From an uncultured Oscillospiraceae bacterium (GTDB lineage Bacteria > Bacillota > Clostridia > Oscillospirales > Oscillospiraceae), in contig CAKTJA010000102.1 in assembly GCA_934567115.1 (NCBI GenBank), positions 1-5,236 on the forward strand: DNA of 5,236 nt, in the 5' to 3' direction. How positions within the stretch are numbered: the stretch's first letter is position 1; the number at the start of each line of letters is the position of its first letter. The notes under the pieces are model-generated. The model saw nothing but the letters and a program-made list of their open reading frames with translations. It had not been told where the DNA came from and did no database searches. This document shows positions 1 to 5,236 of this stretch, one piece after another. A program made the translations under genes and the position numbers.

Positions 1-1
1 C

Positions 2-3000
2 TCACAGGCTCTTCAAATACCGCGCCAGCATCGCCGCGACCTGCGCGCGCTCGGCGGTCTCCTTCGGCGCAACGCGACCGCCGCCCACGCCGTTGATAAT
101 GCCGTTCTGCGCCGCCCACAGCAGCGCGTCCTTCGCGTACCCGCTCACACCGTCCGCGTCCGCAAACGTCAGCTCGCCGCTCACTGCGGGCGAACCGGCA
201 TAGCGGTAGAGCATCGCCGCAAGCTGCTCGCGCGTCACGCTCGCGGTCGGGTTCGAGCCGTCCGTGATGCCGTTGGCCACGGCCCATTCCGTCCCCTTCT
301 CATACCACGTCGCGCCGCCGGTCGTGTCCACGCCGGAAAGCCGCGCCAGCACCGTGTTCACCATGCCGCGCGTCATCTGCTCACGCACGCCGAAGAGGCC
401 GTTTCCAATGCCGTTGAACAGTCCGCGCGCCGCCACGAGGTTCACCTCGTCCTTCGACCAGTGGTTTTGCGTGTCGGTGAAGTCGCGGGAGTTGTCGATC
501 AGCTTTACCGTCATGTCGCCGTCCACGCGGAAGCGGACGCCGTCCTCAGTCGGGATCGTCCTTGCCAGCAGCTCCTCCGAGCCGTCCGGATGGACGATGA
601 CAACGACCGTGCCGGAGTTCACGTTGCTGACCGGAAGCTCAAGCTCCGTTTCGCTCTCGCCCTGCGGCAGGATGATGCGGATGATCGGCGCGGAGCCGTC
701 GCCGCCGGCCTTAACTTCGATCGGAGCGATGACGGGCGTACCGTTTTTCCGCGCGTCCTCCGCCGCCTTTTCGCTGATCCGGATCTCGATCTCGGTGACG
801 CCGTTTTTGTCCGTTCTCGCCGTCCCGGTCGAGCCGTCGGGCTTCGTGACGGTCTCGGTCTTTGAACCGTCGGGCTTTGTGGTCGTTTCCGTCTTTGTGC
901 CGTCCGGCTTCGTGGTCGTTTCGGTCTTTGTGCCGTCGGGCTTTGTGACGGTCTCCGTCTTTGAACCGTCCGGCTTTGTGACAGTCTCGGTCTTCGAATC
1001 GTCGGGCTTTGTCCCGGTCGAGCCGCCGCTTGAACCGCCGCCTGATCCGCCGCCCGAGGACGACTTCGCCCAAAGCGTGACCTCGCCGCCGAGCGTTTCG
1101 TAATTCTTCGCGTCCGTCGGCGTGTAGGTCCAGCCGTAGGCCCTGCCCTGCTCGACCTCCGTCTCGCCGCCGTCGTTCCACGCGAACGCACCGGCCGGCG
1201 CAAGCCCGCTCAGATCAAGCGTGACGTCCTTGAGCTTCACGCCGCTCTCCGTGACCCTGCCGATCACCGGAGCGCCCGTCACCCGCGCCCGGTTCACCGT
1301 CACCGCCGCCGTACCGCTCACCGTCAGATACGCGTCCGTGTCGTCGGGCGTAAACGTCCAGCCCGCCTCATGGGTCCCCGCGTCAAGCACCGTGTCCGGA
1401 GCCGCCCACGCGAACGCGCCGGGAACAGCCTTCCCGTCCTGACCGACCATCGTGCCGGTCAGCGCGGCGTTTCTCAGCGGCTCGCCGTAGGTGAGCGCGC
1501 CGCTCACTGTGGGAGCGCCCTCCGGAAGCTGCTTGTTCGTGGCCGTGACCGTCAGCGTGACGAGAATATCCGCATAGTTCCTGCTTGCTCCCGCAGCCGT
1601 CAGCTCGGCGATCACGCCCTCGTAGTCCGCGTCCGCGCCGTCAAACGTCAGCGTGACCCTGCTTCCGTTCAGCGCGATCTGCGGGGCGGGATAGCCGTCT
1701 TTCCGCATCACCAGCTGCGGCCACGTATCGTCGTTGATGAAATACAGTCCGTTGAGGTCCGCGCCCTCCGGCAGACACGCCGCAAGGTCGAACTCATAGG
1801 TGCGGGAAAGCGCGTTGACGATCTCCAGACTGCCCGCGCCGCTCTGCCGCTCCGCGCTCGGCGCGATGGCATAGCTCCCGGTCAGCGTTCCGGTGAAGTT
1901 CCCCTTGCCCGTCACCGTCAGCTCATACGTGCCGGCCGCCGTCTGCGTGTTTCCGCTCACGTCGTAATCCGCCGCCGTCAGCGTTATTCCGTCCGCCTCC
2001 ACGGAGGCGATCTCTCTCGTCAGCGCCGTGCCGTTGTAGACCAGCGGCGTTTCATCCTGCACAAGCGCCGTGATCGGACGCGGCACAACCGTCACCGTGA
2101 ACGGAACGGACATGCCCGTCTGATTCGCGCCGCCGACGTACTTCACCGTCAGCGCATGCGTCCCAACGTCAAGAGCCGTGCCCGGAATGTCGAGCCACCA
2201 AGTACCGCTGCTCTGCTCATACTCCGCCTCGCTGATCTGCTCCCCGTCCGCGTTGAAGACCGCGCACTGATCCTCGACCGGGGCCGCCATGGCAAACATC
2301 ACGGGCAGCTCGCCGGTGGCGTCGAACATGGCGCGCACGGTGATGCGCTGACCGTAGGTGAAGGTATCCATTTTATCAAACCAGCTGTCGGTGATCCCGG
2401 TCTCCACCGTCGCCTCCGTGCCGGACTTCAGCACGTTCACGGTGAAGCTCTTCCCCGGGAGCTTATACTCGTCCAACTGGCTCGAATGGTATTTCACGCT
2501 CTTCACCGTGAAGTAGTACGTCCCAACGTCCCTGTCTTTCAGGAAACCGTCAAGCGTGAATACGGCGCGCTTTTTGTCGGGATCGATGTCCGCCCATCCG
2601 GTGGAGCCGTTCCACTTGTACCCGTTTTCGTCCTCACATTCAAACTCGAGAAACAGGTCGTACTCCTCAAAGCCGTCCCCGCTCTCCGATGCGAAGACCT
2701 CCAGCGTGATGACGTTCTTTCCCTCCGCCTTGTACACCACGTCATAGCTGTCTTTCATCTCGCCCAGTCGGATCGGCACTTCGGCAACTTTCGTCCTCGT
2801 AAGCTCTGTGACCGTCAGATCCGTGATCCACCGGCCGCTTGAGTTCTGGAACTGGAAGCCATCTGCCAGCAGGTCCGCCGCCGTCATGCCCTCGGCCTCA
2901 ATGTCGATCTTGGAGAAGGTGCCCGCCGAAATCGACACCGTGCCCTGATAACCGTCGGCGATGCGAACGCCGTAGTAGGTCTCAGCCGCCGTGCTCTTGA

Positions 3001-5236
3001 CGGTCACGTTCCCGGACACGGTCAGCGCCTTTCCGCCGTTTCCGACATGGATTCCCTCGCTGCCCGCGCCGTTCGGCGAGAACTCGCCGCCGGTGAGGAT
3101 CACTGTGCCGTTCGTACCCGTCTCCCCCGTGCCGTCGCCGCCGAGGGCGACTGCGATGGAAGACGCTCCGTCGGCGGTGTAGGTCCCGCTCTCAACGGTA
3201 AGCGTGCCGCCGACCGCGCAGAGGCCGACGCCCCCATCGGCGGAGACGCTGACCTTGCCGCCGCCCGCAGAATCCCTCACCGCCAGTTCGCCGCCAGTGA
3301 CAAGGATGGCGCTCGCGTCAACGATATTGCCGCCGCTCACCGTGCAGGTAAGCGTCCGGCCGTTCAGCTCAAGCGTATAGCTGCCCTCGGTCACGCGGAC
3401 CTGCTCGGCGATCTTCGCGTCGGAAAGCATCGTGAGCAGCACCTGACCGCTCAGCCGCGCCGAGCCCTCCAGCGCGGACGCGAGGTCCGTATAGTAGTAG
3501 GGCTTGCCGCCCGGGATCTGCATTGCGGACACCGTAAGCTCCGCATTGCAGTAGGGGCAGACGTATTTCCCGCCGTCTTCCTTCAGCGCATGCTCGCACT
3601 TCGCGACGGAGAAATTCTCCAGCTCCGTCACAGTGCTCAGGTCCGCAAGGCTCATCTGATTGCCGTCTGCGTCGCGGCAGACATAGCCCGGCGCAAGCAT
3701 ATCGGCAATGGTCAACGACGTGTCCTTGGAGACGAGCTTCGTAAAGCTCCCTCCGGAGAGCGTGACCTTTCCGCCGTTCTCCGTGTAATCCGATGCAATC
3801 TCGATTGGCGTGTTAAAGGCCGCATCACCTGTGACGCTTAGAAGCGCAGGACCGTTTCCACCCTTGAGGTAAATCCTCGGATCGTCCTTCTCATCAGCCG
3901 GCGTCTTATCGCTGAACTTGCTGCTGAACGTGCCGCCACGGATCTCCAGCTCACCGGAGCGCAGCTCAACGATGCAGCCGCTGTTGTCTTCGTTGTCGTA
4001 GTCCTTGTGCCATATCCACATATAGCGGCCGTCGTCGATCCGCACATGACCGCCGTCAACGCCCAGCGCCTTCACCGGTCCGTACGCGCGCAGATAGCCC
4101 AATTCGTACCCGCCGCTGGCGGTCAGCGTCAGCTCGCCGCCGGTATGCTTCAGCACATATTCCGGCGCGGCATTTACAAAATCGTGATCCATGCACCGGT
4201 CACGCAGGTCCAGCGTAAATTTCCCGCCGTCCAAGATATAGCCCACGCCGCCGTTTTTCTCGTTGGCATTTGGGTTTTCCGCCCAAAGCTCAAGCGTGCA
4301 GCCGTCGTTCTCGGGCAGCCGCGCGATGGTCAGCGCCTCTTCAAACTCATCGTAAAAACGGTTGACCTCCGCGTTCGGACTGTTGACGATCCTTGCATGG
4401 GCATATGCAAAGTCCCCGGACTTGCAGCGTCCCTCGTCATCGTAGACGTGGATATGGACGACCTCGACGTTCTCCAGCGTCTGCTTACCGCTGCCGCTCA
4501 CGATCTCGCCGGTGCCGACGTCCTGATAGTCCCGATAGCTCATGAGCAGCTGGTCGAGGCTCTGATACTTCCCGTCCGGCTCCAGCTCAAGACTGGCAAA
4601 CGTTCCGCCGTAGAGCTGCACGGAGCCGGGGTAGTTTTTGGTGATCTTGATCCTGCCGTAATTCTTTTCAGATTCGACCCTGAAAGTCACCTCAGGCCCG
4701 GAGCCGTCCGCGACCACGGCGTAGCTCCCCTCGCCGGAGAGAACGGAGGCCCAGTCCATATCGAACACATTCCCCACGCTGCCGGTCATGCGCACAACGC
4801 TGCATTCGGCGCTGCCGTTGTACGGATCGGCGACGGAAAGCTCTCCGCCCTCAAACGTGGCCTTGCCGCCGGCAAGCTCAATGCCGGCGACCCATTCCGC
4901 ACTGCTCTCCGTCGGGGCCACCACGATCTTCCCACCGCTCGTATTTCCTTCTCTGATCCACAGATATCCGCCGGGAAGAACGCGGAGGGTGCTTTGCGCA
5001 TTGCCGCCCGGCGCAAGGGTCAGCGTGCAGCCGTTAAGACGCAGAAACATCCCTTTATGCTCGACCGTCACGCTTTCGTCCAGCGCTGCGTCCGCCAACA
5101 GGTTGATCTCGTAAGCGGCGGCGTCCGGATGCTGCTGTGCGTCCTTAAAGGCATTTTTTACCTCGGTGTAATATCCGCCTACACTGCTGCTTTCCCACGA
5201 AACCACCGCCCGAAGCGGCACGTTGCAGGTCTTGGT
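2..5236 (-). CDS. Giant SLH-anchored multi-domain surface protein, 5'-truncated (N-terminus outside window)
   Basis: Seen: one uninterrupted frame spans the window and ends in TGA at 4-2. A GTG at 5221-5219 could be read as a start, but the frame stays open upstream to the edge, the few visible upstream bases show no Shine-Dalgarno-like purine run, and no signal peptide follows, so the gene is treated as partial. Domain order by residue: three beta-helix-like modules (about -5 to 808), an unassigned acidic domain (809-932), Ig/MBG-like beta-sandwiches (935-1385), a Ser/Gly linker (1387-1404), six 11-residue KPDG repeats (1405-1470), a beta-rich pre-SLH domain (1471-1579) and three SLH repeats (1581-1739). 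Family knowledge: SLH triplets bind secondary cell wall polysaccharide non-covalently, so the protein should be exported and displayed on the surface. There is no LPxTG sortase signal and no C-terminal membrane segment. Inference: structural or adhesin-like role; ligand unknown. No enzyme active site was recognised. Confidence is high for the gene and SLH anchor, low for biological role. Confidence 0.95.
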   Translation of the reverse strand, partial: TKTCNVPLRAVVSWESSSVGGYYTEVKNAFKDAQQHPDAAAYEINLLADAALDESVTVEHKGMFLRLNGCTLTLAPGGNAQSTLRVLPGGYLWIREGNTSGGKIVVAPTESSAEWVAGIELAGGKATFEGGELSVADPYNGSAECSVVRMTGSVGNVFDMDWASVLSGEGSYAVVADGSGPEVTFRVESEKNYGRIKITKNYPGSVQLYGGTFASLELEPDGKYQSLDQLLMSYRDYQDVGTGEIVSGSGKQTLENVEVVHIHVYDDEGRCKSGDFAYAHARIVNSPNAEVNRFYDEFEEALTIARLPENDGCTLELWAENPNANEKNGGVGYILDGGKFTLDLRDRCMDHDFVNAAPEYVLKHTGGELTLTASGGYELGYLRAYGPVKALGVDGGHVRIDDGRYMWIWHKDYDNEDNSGCIVELRSGELEIRGGTFSSKFSDKTPADEKDDPRIYLKGGNGPALLSVTGDAAFNTPIEIASDYTENGGKVTLSGGSFTKLVSKDTSLTIADMLAPGYVCRDADGNQMSLADLSTVTELENFSVAKCEHALKEDGGKYVCPYCNAELTVSAMQIPGGKPYYYTDLASALEGSARLSGQVLLTMLSDAKIAEQVRVTEGSYTLELNGRTLTCTVSGGNIVDASAILVTGGELAVRDSAGGGKVSVSADGGVGLCAVGGTLTVESGTYTADGASSIAVALGGDGTGETGTNGTVILTGGEFSPNGAGSEGIHVGNGGKALTVSGNVTVKSTAAETYYGVRIADGYQGTVSISAGTFSKIDIEAEGMTAADLLADGFQFQNSSGRWITDLTVTELTRTKVAEVPIRLGEMKDSYDVVYKAEGKNVITLEVFASESGDGFEEYDLFLEFECEDENGYKWNGSTGWADIDPDKKRAVFTLDGFLKDRDVGTYYFTVKSVKYHSSQLDEYKLPGKSFTVNVLKSGTEATVETGITDSWFDKMDTFTYGQRITVRAMFDATGELPVMFAMAAPVEDQCAVFNADGEQISEAEYEQSSGTWWLDIPGTALDVGTHALTVKYVGGANQTGMSVPFTVTVVPRPITALVQDETPLVYNGTALTREIASVEADGITLTAADYDVSGNTQTAAGTYELTVTGKGNFTGTLTGSYAIAPSAERQSGAGSLEIVNALSRTYEFDLAACLPEGADLNGLYFINDDTWPQLVMRKDGYPAPQIALNGSRVTLTFDGADADYEGVIAELTAAGASRNYADILVTLTVTATNKQLPEGAPTVSGALTYGEPLRNAALTGTMVGQDGKAVPGAFAWAAPDTVLDAGTHEAGWTFTPDDTDAYLTVSGTAAVTVNRARVTGAPVIGRVTESGVKLKDVTLDLSGLAPAGAFAWNDGGETEVEQGRAYGWTYTPTDAKNYETLGGEVTLWAKSSSGGGSGGGSSGGSTGTKPDDSKTETVTKPDGSKTETVTKPDGTKTETTTKPDGTKTETTTKPDGSKTETVTKPDGSTGTARTDKNGVTEIEIRISEKAAEDARKNGTPVIAPIEVKAGGDGSAPIIRIILPQGESETELELPVSNVNSGTVVVIVHPDGSEELLARTIPTEDGVRFRVDGDMTVKLIDNSRDFTDTQNHWSKDEVNLVAARGLFNGIGNGLFGVREQMTRGMVNTVLARLSGVDTTGGATWYEKGTEWAVANGITDGSNPTASVTREQLAAMLYRYAGSPAVSGELTFADADGVSGYAKDALLWAAQNGIINGVGGGRVAPKETAERAQVAAMLARYLKSL
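5..481 (-). other. Three C-terminal S-layer homology (SLH) repeats, cell wall anchor
   Basis: SLH1 lies at about 481-329 (residues 1581-1631), starts FTDTQNHW and has the motif MTRGM with R1618. SLH2 lies at about 313-188 (1637-1678), contains WYEKGTEWAVANGITDG and then VTREQL with R1664. SLH3 lies at about 169-5 (1685-1739), contains FADADGVSGYAKDALLWAAQNG and then AERAQV with R1725. Each carries the family pattern: a helix with aromatic residues, a G-I/L-hydrophobic-x-G turn, and a version of the ITRAE motif whose Arg is kept in all three. In known SLH proteins the triplet folds as a pseudo-trimer that binds pyruvylated secondary cell wall polysaccharide; that this organism makes such a polymer is inferred. 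The protein ends four residues after the last ARY motif, so the anchor is at the extreme C-terminus. Confidence 0.95.
485..811 (-). other. Beta-rich pre-SLH domain
   Basis: Residues 1471-1579, between the KPDG repeats and SLH1. It contains alternating hydrophobic strands (APIIRIILP, then SGTVVVIVHPDGSEE) and ends with a TEDGVRFRVDGDMTVKLIDNS stretch that runs directly into SLH1. From memory, a segment with P-V-S-N-V, G-T-V-V-V-I-V-H-P-D-G and a V-D-G-D strand directly before SLH1 recurs in large SLH proteins of gut Clostridia, so it is probably a conserved spacer domain rather than unique sequence. Function is unknown; a structural connector is the simplest reading. Confidence 0.6.
812..1009 (-). 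repeat. 33-bp tandem repeat coding for KPDG(S/T)KTET(V/T)T, six units
   Basis: Six in-frame 33-bp units start (coding strand) at 1009, 976, 943, 910, 877 and 844. The first five are full units; the sixth keeps only KPDGS and then decays to TGTART. The peptide units are KPDDSKTETVT, KPDGSKTETVT, KPDGTKTETTT twice, KPDGSKTETVT and the degenerate unit. The sequence is rich in Lys, Thr, Pro and Asp/Glu with no hydrophobic core, so it is most likely an extended, flexible stalk holding the outer domains away from the wall. The length is a multiple of three per unit, so gain or loss of a unit would keep the frame. Copy number may therefore vary between strains (inference). Confidence 0.95.
1010..1063 (-). 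other. Ser/Gly-rich linker
   Basis: Residues 1387-1404 are made up almost only of Ser and Gly with two Thr near the end (SSSGGGSGGGSSGGSTGT). It joins the last beta-sandwich domain to the charged KPDG stalk and is expected to be disordered and flexible. It marks the boundary between the outer folded domains and the wall-proximal stalk. Confidence 0.9.
1067..1531 (-). other. Tandem pair of MBG/Ig-like beta-sandwich domains
   Basis: Two adjacent copies lie at residues 1231-1311 (1531-1289) and 1312-1385 (1288-1067). They align over PGAFAW / AGAFAW, then GWTFTPDDTDAY / GWTYTPTDAKNY, then a closing V-T-V or V-T-L strand. The first copy opens with LTYGEPL. The pattern G-x-F-A-W followed by (F/Y)-T-P-x-D-x-x-x-Y is familiar from repeated beta-sandwich domains in Clostridia surface proteins. 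They probably act as rigid spacers; a binding role is possible but not shown by the sequence. Confidence 0.75.
1532..1852 (-). other. Beta-rich domain ending in VTLTVTATNK
   Basis: Residues 1124-1230. It begins with a SLEIVNALSRTYEFDLAACLP segment and ends with NYADILVTLTVTATNK, immediately before the tandem Ig-like pair. From memory, a domain with a Y-x-F-D-L-x-x-x-L-P start and a T-x-T-N-K end sits before similar Ig-like repeats in other large SLH proteins. The fold is likely a beta-sandwich; function is not known. Confidence 0.5.
1859..2419 (-). other. Ig-like domain followed by MBG-like domain
   Basis: Residues 935-1047 (2419-2081) read as an Ig-like repeat: a TYGQRITVRAMF strand, a variable middle, then LDVGTHALTVKYVGG and a closing VPFTVTVVPR strand, the usual ending of bacterial Ig-like wall domains. 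Residues 1049-1121 (2077-1859) follow with the MBG-like pattern: PITALVQDETPLVYNGTAL, then DYDVSGNTQTAAGTYELTV, GNFTGT and SYAI. The V-Y-N-G-T, A-G-T-Y and G-N-(F/Y)-x-G-x elements are typical of that family. Both are probable spacer or adhesin-stalk domains. Confidence 0.7.
2426..2797 (-). other. Unassigned acidic domain
   Basis: Residues 809-932, between the last beta-helix-like module and the first Ig-like domain. It is rich in Asp, Glu and aromatic residues, with a predicted strand NVITLEVFAS, an acidic stretch FEEYDLFLEFECEDENGYKW, and a closing half DVGTYYFTVKSV ... KSFTVNV that resembles the end of an Ig-like domain. I do not recognise a family. A divergent Ig-like sandwich is the most likely fold. 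Confidence 0.45.
2798..5236 (-). repeat. Three divergent tandem beta-helix-like modules (protein-level repeats)
   Basis: Module A covers about 5236-4457, B about 4456-3599 and C about 3598-2798. Shared landmarks in order: an aromatic-helix start (YYTEVKNAF / RFYDEFEEAL / YYYTDLASAL), a strand pair ending in a Leu-rich LxLNGxTLT or FTLDLRDR element, a GGxLxV element (GGYLWI / GGELTL / GGELAV), and a closing (G/A)G(T/S)F at residues 205-208, 490-493 and 766-769, followed by a D-x-L-L-A-type helix (QLLMSY, DMLAPGY, DLLADGF). B and C then continue to VTEL, and B leads into a Cys/His motif. Short GG-turn strands are typical of right-handed beta-helix folds. Module A may be missing its first residues because of the window edge. 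Such helices often serve as adhesin or carbohydrate-facing surfaces, but no catalytic residues were identified. Confidence 0.75.
3548..3598 (-). other. CxH-x10-CxxC putative metal-binding knuckle between modules B and C
   Basis: Residues 542-558 contain C542-E-H544, ten residues, then C555-P-Y-C558. The three Cys and one His have spacing compatible with a small zinc-knuckle-like site. It lies exactly at the junction of two beta-helix-like modules. Zinc binding is inferred from spacing only; a disulfide in the exported protein is an alternative. Confidence 0.55.

Noticed and set aside
812..1009. Regular spaced repeats considered as a CRISPR array
   Set aside because: The 33-bp units are directly adjacent with no unique spacers and are in frame with the protein, so this is a coding tandem repeat.
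264..1103. Plus-strand open frame of 279 codons that also reads as a repeat (EPSGFVTVSVF)
   Set aside because: Its repeat is only the mirror of the 33-bp coding repeat, and the rest overlaps the SLH and pre-SLH domains, which are clearly real on the other strand.
619..1203. Minus-strand out-of-frame ORF rich in Arg, Ser and Pro
   Set aside because: It is a frame-shifted reading of the linker, repeat and pre-SLH region; the Arg-rich composition is typical of a shadow frame in GC-rich DNA.
1370..2842. Plus-strand open frame of 490 codons opposite the surface protein gene
   Set aside because: The translation is rich in Arg and His with no recognisable domain, and the opposite strand codes for well-supported Ig-like domains over the same bases. 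A long antisense frame is expected in GC-rich coding sequence.
3047..3841. Plus-strand open frame of 264 codons
   Set aside because: It overlaps beta-helix-like module C and part of module B, has no recognised domain, and its Arg/Ala-rich composition is that of an antisense shadow.

Overview
The window holds one gene. A single minus-strand reading frame runs from the upper edge of the window (5236) to a TGA stop at 2-4, so the N-terminus lies outside the window and only 1 base follows the stop. The visible part is about 1,744 residues of a very large, multi-domain, secreted surface protein that ends in three S-layer homology (SLH) repeats. Residue numbers below count the valine codon GTG at 5219-5221 as residue 1; the frame stays open for five more codons (T-K-T-C-N) up to the edge.

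Layout in protein order (right to left in the window): (1) three divergent tandem modules of about 260-285 residues that look like beta-helix or beta-solenoid repeats (about 5236-2798), joined by Cys/His motifs of which one is an intact CxH-x10-CxxC; (2) an acidic domain with no recognised family (about 2797-2426); (3) a run of Ig-like or MBG-like beta-sandwich domains (about 2419-1067), the last two being a clear tandem pair; (4) a Ser/Gly linker (1063-1010) and an 11-residue KPDG(S/T)KTET(V/T)T tandem repeat (1009-812), which looks like a flexible wall-spanning stalk; (5) a compact beta-rich pre-SLH domain (811-485); (6) three SLH repeats (481-5) that should hold the protein non-covalently to the cell wall polymer.

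The high GC content, the SLH anchor (SLH1 has the MTRGM variant) and the overall architecture suggest a Gram-positive-lineage member of the Clostridia, most like the large SLH proteins of gut Oscillospiraceae-type bacteria. This is a judgement from recalled family features, not from a database search. The likely role is a cell-surface stalk or adhesin-like protein; no catalytic domain is recognisable in the visible part. No RNA gene, mobile element, CRISPR array, promoter or terminator is visible, and there is no intergenic sequence to hold one. I see no new multi-gene system here. The points most worth a second look are the Cys/His motif at the module junctions, the codon alternation in the 33-bp repeat, and the unassigned domain.
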